Origin: Boesenbergia rotunda
Taxonomy: Eukaryota > Streptophyta > Magnoliopsida > Zingiberales > Zingiberaceae
DNA length: 64,000 bases
NCBI GenBank assembly: GCA_024364735.1
Contig: JAGFNQ010000954.1
Coordinates: 349,016 to 413,015 of the forward strand
Direction: 5' to 3'
Under the pieces are notes generated by a model. The model did not search any database. It was given only the letters and a program-made list of their open reading frames with translations, and was not told the DNA's origin. Position 1 is the stretch's first letter. Every line of letters starts with the position of its first letter. Shown in pieces: positions 1-11,399 of the stretch. A program made the translations under genes and the position numbers.

Positions 1-297
1 ATGAAGATGGAAGATGATGGTATAAGCATCCATATGCTCATGCTGCTTTTGTAGCTCAGGTACCATAGCGGCTAGCATGATGCAACTCGCAAGTTCAGAA
101 TCGATCACATGTTTCTGATAGGCCACTAACTGGTCTGGAGTTGCATTTTCGAGAGGACGGTTGGGAAGTTGATCTTCAAGGACATAAGCAAGCTTTTCTG
201 CCTTGAGGACTATCCTCAGGTTTCGAAGCCAGTCCATGAAGTTTGGCCCAGTCAGCTTATTGGTGTCCAAAATGGAACGCAAATTCAGAGAAGACAT
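1..297 (-). CDS. Ty1/copia gag N-terminus (element B), partial
   Basis: The minus strand reads an open frame of 99 codons from the ATG at 297 to the window edge, without a stop. It starts MSSLNLRSILDTNKLTG and contains NFMDWLRNLRIVL and, near the end, PELQKQHEHMDAY. These are hallmarks of the gag (UBN2-type) domain of copia elements, which forms the particle shell around the element RNA. The same motif (SELQKQHENMNAY) recurs in the intact copia ORF at 57.1 kb, so the two elements belong to related lineages, although their LTRs look different. The rest of gag-pol lies left of the window. The start is the first ATG after a 1.75-kb leader that follows the primer binding site. No disabling change is visible in the part seen. 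Confidence 0.85.
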   Translation of the reverse strand, partial: MSSLNLRSILDTNKLTGPNFMDWLRNLRIVLKAEKLAYVLEDQLPNRPLENATPDQLVAYQKHVIDSELASCIMLAAMVPELQKQHEHMDAYTIIFHLH

Positions 298-1434
298 GAT
301 CAAGTGATTATCCTAGAAATACAAATTGAGCTTATGTGAGAAGAATGATAAAGAATGCATCAACATACATTAATTAAATCCTATTTATTTTTTGAATTGA
401 ATAACCCTTTTTATCAATTCGGGAGATCGTAGGAACATCTCCAAATAGGTTGATATCCAACCATAGATAAGAACAACCATGGCTGTGGCCATCAAGTTAT
501 TCTTAGCTATGAAGGTACGTAATTATACCGATTACATATCACATATATGTAACTATCACTTTATGCTATCAACTAATTGAATGTTTGCATAAATCATTGG
601 GTTGTTAACTCATTAACAAGTATGCAACAATATACATATCACCCAACTGCACCTCTCTTTACATCGACCTTGGCTGTGGCACAACAAATCGATGCTCCAA
701 GCTTAAGGCTAACCCATTAATCAAGAAATAGTTTTAATATGGTTGGAGCTCATTCAACCGTTTAGTCAGGCTTGGATGTGTCCAACAACCAAAACTAAGA
801 ATTGACCTCTGACTCCAACTATATTAATCATAAACTAATTCCATGGTTTGAACATGTTGAGGTTCAAGCCGGGCATGGATGTGTCCATCAACCAAACGAG
901 AAACAAAACTCCGGTTCTGACCATATTAATGGAAGGTGTTGACCTTAATATTTTGTAAGGGGTTTTGTGTCTCATCCTTTTCTTTCTAAGCACATTCATG
1001 ACATATAATTATGTCATGTACTAACGATTTCCTTAATAAAGTATGTATGTGACTTAATTAATCAAGTCTCATTAATTGAATTAGGAACCGGATTTTCTAA
1101 TTCTAATTTCATACTTTATTTAAGAAATTGTTTTGGGAAATAATTTCCTAAATTGTCATAACCAATTTCGGAAATAATATGTTTAAGACTTTGATTTCTC
1201 TAAATCAAATCTTATTAAATTAAGAGACAGATTCCCTTAATTCAACCACATATTATTTTCATGAAAATCTTATTTAAGGAAATAAACTCTATAGGAAACA
1301 ATTTTCCTAATTAATTTTGGAGACAACAATATGTAAGAAATCAAATAAGGAAATTATCGTTTGAGAATCACCTCAAAATTTTCCAAGATTTGATCACATA
1401 TTTTATTTATGGACTAATTAATTATAACAAATTA

Positions 1435-1619
1435 TTTTCTTTGGGTGGCTCCCCGAGGCTCAGATACCCAAGGAAAAGAAATTTGTCGTAAATCTAATTT
1501 GGCCCGCTCCCCGAGGCGTAGCCAAATTAAACTTGACAATTCTTATTCAAAATAGGAAATTAAATTACAACTACTAACTTTAATTTGGGTGGCTCCCCGA
1601 GGCACTCCCCAAAGTAAAG
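1435..1619 (-). promoter_or_regulatory. Three hairpins with the constant loop core GCTCCCCGAGGC
   Basis: The 12-mer GCTCCCCGAGGC occurs at 1448-1459, 1506-1517 and 1592-1603 (plus strand). Each copy sits inside inverted arms: 1435-1446 with 1466-1477 (12 bp, one G-T pair), 1496-1504 with 1521-1529 (9 bp, perfect), and 1578-1589 with 1608-1619 (12 bp, one mismatch). The arm sequences differ between the three copies while the loop stays the same, as expected for selected RNA structure. The site lies between primer binding site and gag of a minus-strand element, where retroelement packaging or dimerisation signals usually sit. Confidence 0.6.
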
Positions 1620-1739
1620 AATTTTGTTAATAATTTAAAACCCAATTCGAATTTAATTGTCAATTAATGTTCCATAAATTTGCCTAGACTTTCTTGAAAG
1701 AAAGTGCCCAAAATTGCGAGCTTTCCATAATAGGTTTTC

Positions 1740-2000
1740 AGAATAATTGTAAGTTTCTGGTTCAAAGAAAACTTACATATTTCCAAAATTAGAAAAATTT
1801 CCAAAATAGGAAATTTCCAAAATTGGAAAGTTTCCAAAATGGGAAGTTTTCACAATTATCATAAAATTTCAGAAACTAGGATATTTTAAAAGTTTGCGAA
1901 ATTTCATGAGGATTTTCAAACTTTGAAATTCCTAAATCTAAAATTTATCATAATTGGAAAGTTTCCATAATTGAAAATTTTTCTAATATTGAGATCATGA
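1740..2000. repeat. Degenerate TTTCCAAAA / TTTTGGAAA array
   Basis: Between about 1740 and 2000 the motif TTTCCAAAAT, partly as the palindrome TTTCCAAAATTGGAAA, recurs every 15-20 bases with substitutions. It lies in the leader of element B. It may be local slippage or replication-error expansion; no function is evident. Confidence 0.5.
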
Positions 2001-2046
2001 CAAAGTTTTCCGCAAAACAATTATATGATTATGTCGAACACTAACC

Positions 2047-2059
2047 GGCTCTGATACCA
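2047..2059 (-). other. Primer binding site of element B (initiator tRNA-Met type)
   Basis: The minus strand reads TGGTATCAGAGCC directly inside the LTR edge at 2061. This is the standard plant copia primer binding site, complementary to the 3' end of initiator tRNA-Met, where minus-strand cDNA synthesis starts. Confidence 0.9.
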
Positions 2060-2060
2060 C

Positions 2061-4273
2061 TGTTGGGACCGGGTGCATGTTGACATGGATGCGGGTTCGT
2101 AATTTTAAAATTAATTACGTGCAGCGGAAGATTTAGCATAAATAATTTCCCAAATTATTTAACCACACATCTCAGCATACAACCTTATATTGTGTAGACA
2201 TGATCATACATTTAAAATTTTGCAGAAAGTAAACTAATTTACTTATTACCTCGCGTAACTCGAAGGAAGGGACGAGATCCAACCGTAAGCGTCCCTTAGA
2301 AGCTCCGCCTCTATTTACGTCCACGCCGAGTTTTCTTCGGGATGACTTCGCAAAGCCACGAGTTTCGTGCCGACAAGAACTACTAGATTCTCCAAAGGCA
2401 CGACAAGAATACCAAGAGAGAGATAGGAAGACTAACCACCAAACGAAGAACGGAATCAAGATTCCGGGGAGGAAGGAGTCGCGCCCGCTTCTTCTTCTTC
2501 TCACGGTAGCTGCTTGGTGGATAAAGCTCACGACAACAAAGGGAGAGCTCTAGGGCCGGCGGCACTAGAGGAGGGAGAGAGAGAGAGGGAGAGAGAGGGC
2601 TTATTCCTTGATCTCTTAGATTGATTTCCAAGCCTTGCCTTGGTTCCTTTATATAGTAGCCTCTCAATCGCCAAGTCTCCTTTTTATGGAATAAATTTTC
2701 ATAAGAAATTTATCATATAAATTGTTCTATGATTTATTCCATCATGCCAAGTTTTTATCATAATTTAATTTATAATAAAAACAACCATGTCTCCCTTTTT
2801 TATTATGGATTAAATTTTCACAAGAAATTTATTATATAAATTTTTCTTATCATGGAAAAATCAATTCATAATTGATTTTATAAAATAAAATAAACTATTC
2901 AAAGTTTATTTTAATTTCCATGAAAATAATAAACCAAATTTCGATTTATAAAAATTTATATATTATCCATAATTTTATAAAACAAACCACGCTCGGTTTA
3001 TTTTATAATCTGAACCAAACAATTTGGTTCTCCCCTTTTAATGTGGCCGGCCAAACAAAGAGGGTAGGGACCCTCTTTGGCCGGCCAAACCCAAGCCAGG
3101 ACCGTATGAATTAAACTCATTTAATTCGTCCAATAAGCCTTCAAAAGACTTAGCCATTTTAAGCTTCCGATGCGTCTCTGAAAAATTCAGATTCGACTTA
3201 TCTCTCTTGATCGGAAAATCCAATTTTCAACTCGTTTTAAATCCCTCGGATTACTCGTAGTGCGTGTGACTAAATAGGCTTTCGATTTATGTTGGTCGTC
3301 TATAATTAAACAATTATAGAACGATCATGAGTGGCACCTAGTAGTACATCATGATCCCCAATTAATCGAAAGATCAACGGTTGACCTCAGAAATTATTCT
3401 GAAACCCTTCAGCAGCTATAATGAATCGTGCCCCATTCCCTTCACCATCTTATACCCACTTGGTTCATGACACGGTCTACGTGTGTCAGTCCCCACTAGG
3501 CTGACTACGTCACACCTAGCCCAAGCAATGTTTTTCTCGTCCTACGAATTCTAGTTACTCTCATATTTCTGAGAGATTCATACTCTGAACATGTGATGCT
3601 CTGGCCAAAGGCTTCGAGTAACAATCCGACGATAGGCCTTGGGTATACATCTCCTCGCAAGGAGTGGTGAATCCTTTGTAGGCTGTTCAAACATCTTTGG
3701 GCACTTCGGCTTATACCCAACCATCCTGGGTCCACACCTCCTTAGAGATGCTTGCTTAAGATGTCAAAGTATAAGTCTCCATGACCAAGATGACTTGAAC
3801 ACCGCAAGTCAAAGGAACATCGCACTTAAGCTGCAGTAAGAACTTCATTGACATATCTATATGTAGATTACCATATGAAGTTTTACAGCCAGTCACTCCA
3901 ATGAACTAGTTCCCTTAACTAGCATTCATGTTTATCTCCGGACATCCCAATGTCACCAGCCAGTGAGAATCAGCTGATTAGAGAATAACTCATGCTAGTC
4001 TCAACAGAATTGATAGTGTCCGTATTTATCAATTCATCGACTAGGGACAATTTCAATACTTCACAATTGCACATGTAGAGATAATCACTAGTTGTGAATT
4101 CATCACAAATTCTCTTATGCTGTGAATTGTATTGCGGACATTCAGTAAATGAGTTTAAGATCTCAATCAAATACACAAACATGTATACTCAAATAGTAAA
4201 TATTCATTTATTAAAATAAATGATTACATTCATAAGGCGATTGCCTTAGGACACTTCTCTCACATTACTAACA
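2061..4273 (-). mobile_element. 5' LTR of copia element B (about 2.2 kb)
   Basis: On the plus strand it begins TGTTGGGACC next to the primer binding site and ends CTAACA at 4273, giving TG...CA termini. A TATA box on the minus strand (TATATAAA, plus 2648-2655) marks the promoter of the element. A GGCCGGCC palindrome lies near 3050 and 3080. The many short ORFs in this stretch have no recognisable domains. The outer flank starts CAATT, and sequence directly continuous with an interrupted family-X-like LTR follows, so the predicted target duplication is CAATT; its partner is off the left edge. Confidence 0.8.
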
Positions 4274-5234
4274 CAATTGACCTAGGTTTGATCAGATAGA
4301 TCATGAGTTTTGATGTGTATGTCAATATGATTAAGTTATGTTTTCATATTGGTTTGATGTGTGTTTGAGTCATGCAGGACTTGAGGAATACACATATGGG
4401 AGATCTAACCCTGGTGCTTCGGTCGTTGAGTCGGTGAAGGGTGGCGCATCCGAGGGACTGCCGGACGAGGAGCAACAGAGTGGAGCCGAGGGAGGAAGTA
4501 GATTTTAAGGCATATGAGAAGGATGACATCAGGATGAGCCAAGGGCTTAGATGCATCCAAGGGATGAGAGATAGGGGAAGAGAGTTTCAATGGGCGACTC
4601 CGAAGAGGATGAGTGTGAGTGTGTGATAAGACTAGTCGATTGGTAGGGACACCAGTCGACTGAACCTTCTATGAGGTTCGAATAGTAAGATCAGTCGACT
4701 GGTTTGAATGGCAGTTGAATGGTCTGTTCAAAAACTAGTCGTTTGGCTAGCCGTCGGCTGAGCACCAGTCGATTGGGCTTGGTAACAGTTGACTGGTGTC
4801 GGGGTTGTGCTGTTTTGTTAACAACTCTCTATTTAAAGGAGCTTTGAGACTTGAGAGGAGTTAGCTCTCAATGAGAAACCTTCTTGGTCAAGTGCTCAAA
4901 GCTTCCAAAGCTCATTTCTTCCTCCTAACCATAATTCTCAATCTTGTAAAGGGGAAGAGTGTCTTGTGAGAGGTTGTTCTCCACTAAGAAGGAGAAATGA
5001 TTAGCCGGAGATTTTCGGGGATTAATCCACCGAAGGATTGACGGATCATCCACATCAAGGACTCGCCGTGAAGTAGGAGCAGGCAATCTCCGAACCACGT
5101 AAAAAGTTAAGAGTTAGCATTGTTTTTAATTGTTTAGTTTGCATTTCGTCTAGCGCAATTAACCGTGTAGGAAGAGAAGACGATTTGGGTGAGAAGCTAT
5201 TCACCCCCCTCTATCCGTCTGATTATCTTCAACA
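4274..5234 (+). mobile_element. Family-X-like LTR, interrupted at its 5' edge by element B
   Basis: From CAATTGACC onward it resembles the start of the solo LTR at 54739 (CAATCGACC...GATCATGATTTTGATGTGTG in that copy). It carries degenerate AGTCGACTGG-type motifs at about 4635-4800, a TATA-like TATTTAAA at 4830-4837, and ends ATTCACCCCCCTCT...CTTCAACA at 5234. The first 8 or so bases of the LTR are missing, as expected if element B inserted there. Its R/U5 part (about 4990-5120) differs from the other X copies and lacks their stem-loop, so it is a related subfamily rather than the same one. Confidence 0.65.
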
Positions 5235-5235
5235 T

Positions 5236-5845
5236 GTTAGGCAGATATGTTAGTAACCCAGGACTGTCACACTAGAAAGCAGTAAAGAGAGTGTTGAGGT
5301 ATTTGCAAAGAACTAAAGAATACATGCTCATATATCGAAGGTCAGATCACCTGGAGGTGTTTGGTTATTCAGACTCTAATTTTTCTAGATGCTTGGATAG
5401 CAGAAGGTTCACTTAGGACTATATTTTTATGCTGCTGGAGAGGCTATATCTTGGAAGAGCATCAAGCAGACGCTAGTAGTCACTTCTACTATAGAAGCAG
5501 AGTTGGTAGCATGCTATGAAACATCAAATCACGAGATTTGTCTATGGAACTTCATCACAACATTATAGATCATTGATGACATTGACAGGCCACTGAGAAT
5601 CTATTGTGATAATAAAACTGTAGAACTTTATGCCAAGAATAACCATAGTTCGTCAAAGTCTAAGCATATCGATATGAAGTTTCTAGTGATTAAAGAAAGA
5701 GTTTAGAGTCGTCAGATCATGAGAACACATCAACACAAATTTTATATTGGCCGATCCAGTCTTCAAAGGTTTGGTGCTGAAGGGTTTTTCATGCGCATGC
5801 TGTGGATATGAGAGTTCTTCTTGTGGAAGAAGAACTTATCTAGTG
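5236..5845 (+). pseudogene. Decayed copia reverse transcriptase end and RNase H (element U)
   Basis: A plus-strand reading with several stops and frame changes gives AVKRVLRYLQRTKEYMLIY, then HLEVFGYSDSNFS and, further on, pieces of the RNase H motifs around the CDN and the KHI/MK regions. This is the C-terminal part of a copia polyprotein, in which RNase H removes the RNA strand during reverse transcription. Stops fall within conserved blocks, so it is dead. Everything upstream of the RT end is missing because the neighbouring LTR (4274-5234) and element B replaced or displaced it. Confidence 0.75.
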
Positions 5846-6536
5846 GGAGTATGTATTTATTTGATTTCTCTATATTTGATAATAAAGTCAAATATTTTTG
5901 TTTTTATTATTGTGCGTACTTAAAGTTCAAAACATTAATGAGATTTTTATTTGTTTGTTAGACACTCTAAATATGGCATCATAATTTACTATTGTTGTTT
6001 AGCATTTGATGTTTGTAAATATGATACAGATTTCTTTTGGAATTATAAAGTTTGAATCAAGATTTGCTATTGCAGTTTAGCGTAAGGTATTTGCAAATAT
6101 GATAAGACCCTTTTGGGTCACTTTGGACAAGTTAGAAATTGACATATACTGATCATATTTCATGTAATTTTCACTCTATACATCTCATCTTATCTACGTT
6201 GTTAATGATATTAGTATTGTGATTACTGTTAGGGCTTGTTACAATCATATATAGTAGTTGTGACCTCTTTAGTCTTATACCAATGAAGTTAATGGACCAA
6301 ATTATTTATAGGGGTATCTTATACCTATAAAGTTTGATATCAACTAAAGTTTTACTTGTATTTCATATACAACTCACATATAGCCCAAGTGGGAGATTGT
6401 TGGATATTATTATTCCTATTAGACGGGCTTATTTGTAAGTTGCACATGTAAAGACAATTTGAACCTTTTAAAGTGATCGAACTTATGTTTATTAAGTTTC
6501 GGATTAATAGATACGGGTTCAATGTGTAAATCCCTT
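5846..6536 (+). mobile_element. 3' untranslated part, polypurine tract and 3' LTR fragment of element U
   Basis: After the RNase H remnant about 540 bp of AT-rich sequence leads to a polypurine tract (AAGTGGGAGA, about 6386-6396), the primer for plus-strand synthesis. An LTR begins TGTTGGATATT at 6398 and runs only 139 bp before it is cut by the LTR of element Y1 at 6537. No coding potential is seen. Confidence 0.65.
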
Positions 6537-6684
6537 TGTTGGGATCGTTGGGTCGGTAAGAGGGGGGTGAATTGCTCATAAAAATAAAAATTTGTTCTTT
6601 CTTAAACAAAGATAGAAATTAGTTTAACAAGCAAAACATAATATAAAGAAATTATAATAGAAATAAAAGAGACACAACCAGTTA

Positions 6685-6719
6685 CTTGGTTTGCAACTAG
6701 GATAGTTGCTAATCCAAGG
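6685..6719 (-). promoter_or_regulatory. Conserved LTR stem-loop (Y1 left copy)
   Basis: Plus strand: outer arms CTTGG and CCAAG, inner stem GCAACTA (6693-6699) with TAGTTGC (6703-6709), loop GGA. It is one of ten copies; compare GCAACC/GGTTGC in the right LTR of the same element at 8316-8347. Confidence 0.6.
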
Positions 6720-8315
6720 CAAATTAAAGCTCGTTCTCTAAATGTACTCCTTGGGACAAAGAAGCCTCTTACACAAACTAGAACTCCGAAAGACAATGCT
6801 AATGGAAATTTCATTTACAGTTCGAATTGATTGAATGTAACTGAGTGCTGGGAGTCTATAGCCCCAGTGAAGTTTATCCGATGGCTGACGTGGCCCTATA
6901 TGGGCACCCGAGTGCTTAGGGGTGTCTGACACATGACTCAGGGGTTATCCACTTCATAACATTCACAAACTGCTACTTCTAGATGAACTTTAGCTTCTTG
7001 GGCGCGTGTATTGATTGGGGGGCTCGGGAACACGGGCGCTCGAGTGCATAGGGGCGTCCGAGTGCATAAGGGTATCCGGGAACACGAGCGCCCGAGCACA
7101 TAGGGGTGCCAGAGTTGACTGTGGTCAGCTTTTTGCTAACTAGTCTTTCGACGAGTCTTCTTGGGGTGATCTTGGGCCTTCTAGAACCTGAACCCTCCTT
7201 TGGCCTTCTACTCAAGTGTGCTTCACCTTAGCTTCTCGTCCCTGAACGTCGCGCGTGCCCTTCTCGCTCTACCGGCGTACTCTTCTACAGACCTCTACGT
7301 CCCTTGAATGCACTGAACCTGTCGACACCCTTCCCGTGCCATCCTTCTCGATCGCTGCGTCTTTCGCTCGACTTCCTGCACTCCTAAACTCTGCACACTT
7401 AGACATAGGGATCAAACACAACAGGAGCTAACTTGACTCGGTTGACCACATTAAAACTCACCTGGGATATTTATAATCTTTCCCTTTTTGATATGCATTA
7501 ACCCGAGTTAAGTTAAGGTTAAACAACATATGAAATTGCAGAAATGAAATTACAGAAATAAATATTTGACAATCTAATTCAAAAACAAAAATTTGAATAA
7601 AATTAAGCCTCCTCCTTAACTTAATCCTATTTTCTCCCTCTTTGATCACATCAAAATTTAAACTTGTTAAGGGTAAAATTAACTTTAAAAAACTTACAAA
7701 AATTCATAGAAAATTTTGAGAACTTTTCAAAGATAATAATTAGTCTCCAAAAAATCTAGTTTTTCAAAACTGGGTCGAAAATTATTTTTTTAAAATTAAA
7801 GGTCCAATTATCGATAAAAATTTTTAAAAATTTATTTTTACTCAAAAATTACTCAAATTTTTATCCAGGTTAGAAATATAGCAAACTCATCTTTATAAAA
7901 TTTGTCAAAGTAAAATAAAATTTCTAAACGTAAGAAAATAATTTTAAATTCAAAGTTGATAATTTTTAAAAGAAATAATTTTAAAATTAGATTTCGACTT
8001 CAAATATATTTAAAAAGTTTTCTCAATGTTCAAAAGGTAATCTATAAATCCTAAAAAATCAGATTTGACGAAATTAATTTTCTAAGTATTTTTAAAATTA
8101 AAGATATATTTTTGAATGAAAAATCACCCTGTTCTAATACCACTTGTTAACAACGATCGGGCTGGCTAGAAGGGGTGGGGGTGGGGTGGGGTGAATAACC
8201 CTGAGAAATTAAACGGGATCTTTTGTCGTTCTTAACAATGATAAAGATTAGTTAAGTACAGAACTAAACAAGCATAATATAAATAAATAACTAAGAAAGG
8301 AGGCACCAGAATGTA

Positions 8316-8347
8316 CTTGGTTTGCAACCTAGGTGGTTGCTAATCCA
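8316..8347 (-). promoter_or_regulatory. Conserved LTR stem-loop (Y1 right copy)
   Basis: Plus strand: outer CTTGG, inner stem GCAACC (8324-8329) with GGTTGC (8335-8340), then GCTAATCCAA. Both strands of the inner stem differ from the left LTR copy, and pairing is kept. Confidence 0.6.
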
Positions 8348-9062
8348 AAACAATGAACAACTCTACTCTAAATATCTCCTTGTTGGCGGAGAAGCCTCTT
8401 ACTGACTCTTAAAACTTAGAAGGACTTAGGAATGAGTTACAGAAGTTGTTGCTATTCGAATTGATTGAAGAATCTGAGCTAAGGGCTATTTATAACCCTT
8501 GGACAATCTTATCGACATGTTGACATGGCTCATCATGGGCGCCCAGTGCAACACGGGTGTCTGATTAGGGTCAATGTTTATCCAGGTCGCATGGGTCAGA
8601 AAATGGTTTGTTGGCGATAGACTCAAGGTCGGGCGCCTGAGTCAATACAGGCACCAGTATACATGGGCACCCGAGTAGACTCGGGCGCTTGAGTTGAATT
8701 GGTTCTGGACAACCTTTAGTTGACCAATTTTCTGGCACTTCTGGGTAATTTCTGACCATCCAGAGTTGGGATCACCTGAACCCATCTTTGGCCTTCTCCT
8801 CGAACGGACTTCCTCCCCGGCTTCTTGTCCGTCGGATGTCGCGTATGCCCTTCTCGTCCAATAGTGTACTCTTCCACAGACCTTGCGTCTCGATGCACCG
8901 AGCCTGTCGGCTGCCTTCCCATGCCATCCTTCTTGTCTACTACGTCTTTTGCTCGTCTTCCTTCCCTCCTAAGCTCCTGTACACTTAAACACAGGGATCA
9001 AAACAAACAGAACCTAACCTGATTCGGTTGACCATATCAAAACTATCCCGAGGTACTTACAA

Positions 9063-9210
9063 AAATAATATCAAAGTGTGAGTTGTTCTTTATCTTGTCT
9101 TAAAATTGTGAGTGATCCATAAAAGTGTTGTAGTGTCTTTATTGTGTGTATAATACAAGTAATTTATTTACTTGTTTGTTGGTCCAATTCTCAACAATTG
9201 GTATGAGAGC
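9063..9210 (+). mobile_element. 5' LTR remnant and primer binding site of copia element V
   Basis: Sequence 9063-9196 closely matches the last part of the LTR at 20909-21310 (ATATCAAAGTGTGAG ... GTCCAATTCTCAACA). It is followed at 9199-9210 by TGGTATGAGAGC, a one-base variant of the tRNA-Met primer binding site. The first two thirds of this LTR are missing; element Y1 sits in their place. Confidence 0.85.
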
Positions 9211-9319
9211 AGAACAATTAGGGATTGTTTTTGGTGGAGCTATCTTGAATCGTGAGGAATTTTATACTTTACAAGGTTGTTAATCAAACTTGTTTAGTAT
9301 AATCAAAGTTTTTGACACG

Positions 9320-11356
9320 ATGGGTGACTTCAAGTAGTAGGAGGAATCAAGAAGCTCAACAACTACAATACGTTGACAACATGTATGAAGTCTTACCTAC
9401 AAGGTCAAGATCTTTGGGACGTTGTCGATGGTAGTGAAGCTATGCAGCCGATAGAAGATGCTAATGACATCTTGCGAAAATGGAAGATTAAGACAGATAA
9501 AACAATGTTTGCTTTAAAGATTACAATTGAAGAAGAAATATTGGAGCACATCCAAGATGTCAAAATATCAAAGGAAGTGTGGAATATCTTTGCTACATTT
9601 TTTTCAAAAAAGAATGATGCAAGACTTGCAACTTTTGGAGAACGAGTTATTGTCAATAGCGCAATGTGACAAGACGATCGCCCAATACTTCCACAAGGTG
9701 AAGTTGATATGTCACGAAATTTCAGAGTTAGATCCAACAACTTCTATTGGGGAAACGAGAATAAAGAGAATAATTATCCATGGTTTAAGGCCAGAATATT
9801 GAGGATTTGTTGTTGCTATCCAAGGATGGCCAACACAACCATTGCTTCTTGAATTTGAAAATTTACTTGCGGGTCAAGAAGCTATGGCTAAGTAAATAGG
9901 AGGAGTCTCACTAAAAGGTGAGGAGGAAGCGATCTACACCAGCAAAAGTAAGGGCAACTTCAAGCGACACACTGATAGTGGATCTAAAAATGATTGTGAC
10001 AAAGTAAAAAGTTATATAAGAAATGGAGACCCTCATCCAAGGAGAGCCCCAAAGAATTATAGTGGTCATAGAAAGTTTGTTGGCGAGTGTTATAATTATG
10101 GGAAGGTGGGCCACATGGCAAAAGATTGTTGGTCCAAGAAAAAGCTTATTCAAAGTAATACTGCCACTTCCAGTTCTAAGGAGAATAACGAAGATGATTG
10201 GGATTCTAAAGCTTTGATTACTACGAAGGAAAAAGAATTAGCTTTCATAACAACGCCAGAACAGATTGACTACAAAAATGGTTGGATCGTAGATTCAGGT
10301 TGCTCAAATCACATGACAGGTGATAAAGAAAAGTTACAAAACTTATTTGAATACAAGAGAGCTCGTATGGTGGTTATAGCCAACAACTCAAGGTTACCAA
10401 TAGCTCACATTAGTAAGACAGTAATTACGCCTCGATATAATTCCAACTAGGTACCACTTCAAGATGTCTATCATGTCCTAGGATTGAAGAAAAATTTGCT
10501 ATCTGTGACTCAATTAACATCATCAGGTCACTATGTTCTATTTGGCGATCAAAATGTAAAGGAATATCGAAACCTCAAAATCTCAAAAACACCAATAATG
10601 GAGGGGCAGTGATTAGAGTCACTTTACGTGATGTCAGCAGAGTCTACATATATAGATAAGACAAGAAAAAGTGAGACAACAGATATATGACACATGTGGT
10701 TAGGTCATGTTAACTATTCCAAGTTAAACATGATGATGAAGAAATTGATGCTTAAAGGGCTTCCTCAACTAGACATATGAACAAACACAGTATGTACGGG
10801 ATGTCAGTTTGGTAAAGCACACCAATTACCATATCGAAAATTAAACTTAAAGCAAAGGAACCATTAGAGTTAGTTCACTCTGATGTATTCGGACCCATTA
10901 AGCAACCATCAATTGGTGGTATGTGGTACATGGTGACATTCATTGATGACTTCTCAAGGTATGTATGAATTTTATTTATGAAAAAAATTTGATACATTCT
11001 TAATGTTTAAAGAGTTCAAGTAGTCAGTCGAAGGAGAATTGGGAAAGAAGATATGTTGCTTGTGCACAAACAATAGGGGAGAATATAACTCAAGAAAGTT
11101 CTATCAATACTTAAGAGAAAGTCGAATATACAATCAATATACATGTGCTAACACACCACAACAGAATAGTGTAGTGGAAAGAAAGAACTGACATCTTGCA
11201 AAAATTTGTCAGAGTATGCTACATGACAAAAATGTACTTGGACATTTTTGGACTGAAGCAATGAGGACTGCAACTTTCATCATTAACAAACTTACTCAAC
11301 CAAGGTTAGAATTTGTTTCACCCTTTGAGAAATTATGGAACATAAAACCTATAGTT
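9320..11356 (+). pseudogene. Decayed gag, protease and integrase of copia element V
   Basis: The polyprotein start of a copia element with many frame changes and stops. Gag: VVGGIKKLNNYN, then SYLQGQDLWDVVDG (about 9390) and FHKVKLICHEISELDP (about 9690). Zinc knuckle: CYNYGKVGHMAKDC (about 10090), where the second Cys has become Tyr. Protease: WIVDSGCSNHMTG with the DSG active site (about 10285). Integrase: a worn zinc-binding region (HLWLGHVNYSKL), then HSDVFGP, TFIDDFSRY, NNRGEYNS and the QQNSVVERKN block holding the catalytic Glu. The reading breaks off near 11356 after FEKLWNIKP, where a family-W2 LTR begins. The continuation is found 9 kb away at 20333. Gag binds and packages RNA, protease matures it, integrase inserts the cDNA; none can work here. 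Confidence 0.85.
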
Positions 11357-11399
11357 CGTTGGTGCAAAAAGCATCAGACATGAACAGTCAACCTCTAGT

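Larger units (their letters stand above)
298..2046 (-). other. Long untranslated leader of copia element B
   Basis: About 1.75 kb of AT-rich sequence between the primer binding site and gag, with no convincing ORF. It holds three hairpins with a constant loop (listed separately) and, at about 1740-2000, a run of TTTCCAAAA / TTTTGGAAA units. Long leaders of this kind usually carry packaging or translation signals; that role is inferred here. Confidence 0.7.
6537..9062 (-). mobile_element. Copia element Y1: two LTRs with a 0.67-kb interior and no genes
   Basis: Left LTR 6537-7475 begins TGTTGGGATCG; right LTR 8145-9062 begins TGTTAACAACGATCGG and ends GAGGTACTTACA. On the minus strand a degenerate primer binding site (TGGTATTAGAAC, plus 8131-8142) adjoins the right LTR, and a polypurine tract (plus ATCTTTCCCTTTTTGAT, from 7476) adjoins the left LTR, so the element points left. 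Its interior (7476-8144) is AT-rich with no gag or pol, so it could move only with proteins from relatives. A TATA box is visible in the right LTR (plus CTATTTATA, 8486-8494, read on minus). Both LTRs carry GGCGCC-like motifs and the shared stem-loop. The flanks do not match: CCCTT on the left, AAAAT on the right. Confidence 0.75.

Noticed and set aside
2172..2667. ORFs of 119 and 94 codons in the LTR of element B
   Set aside because: Low complexity (SLSPSLSLPP and similar), inside an LTR, with no recognisable domain.
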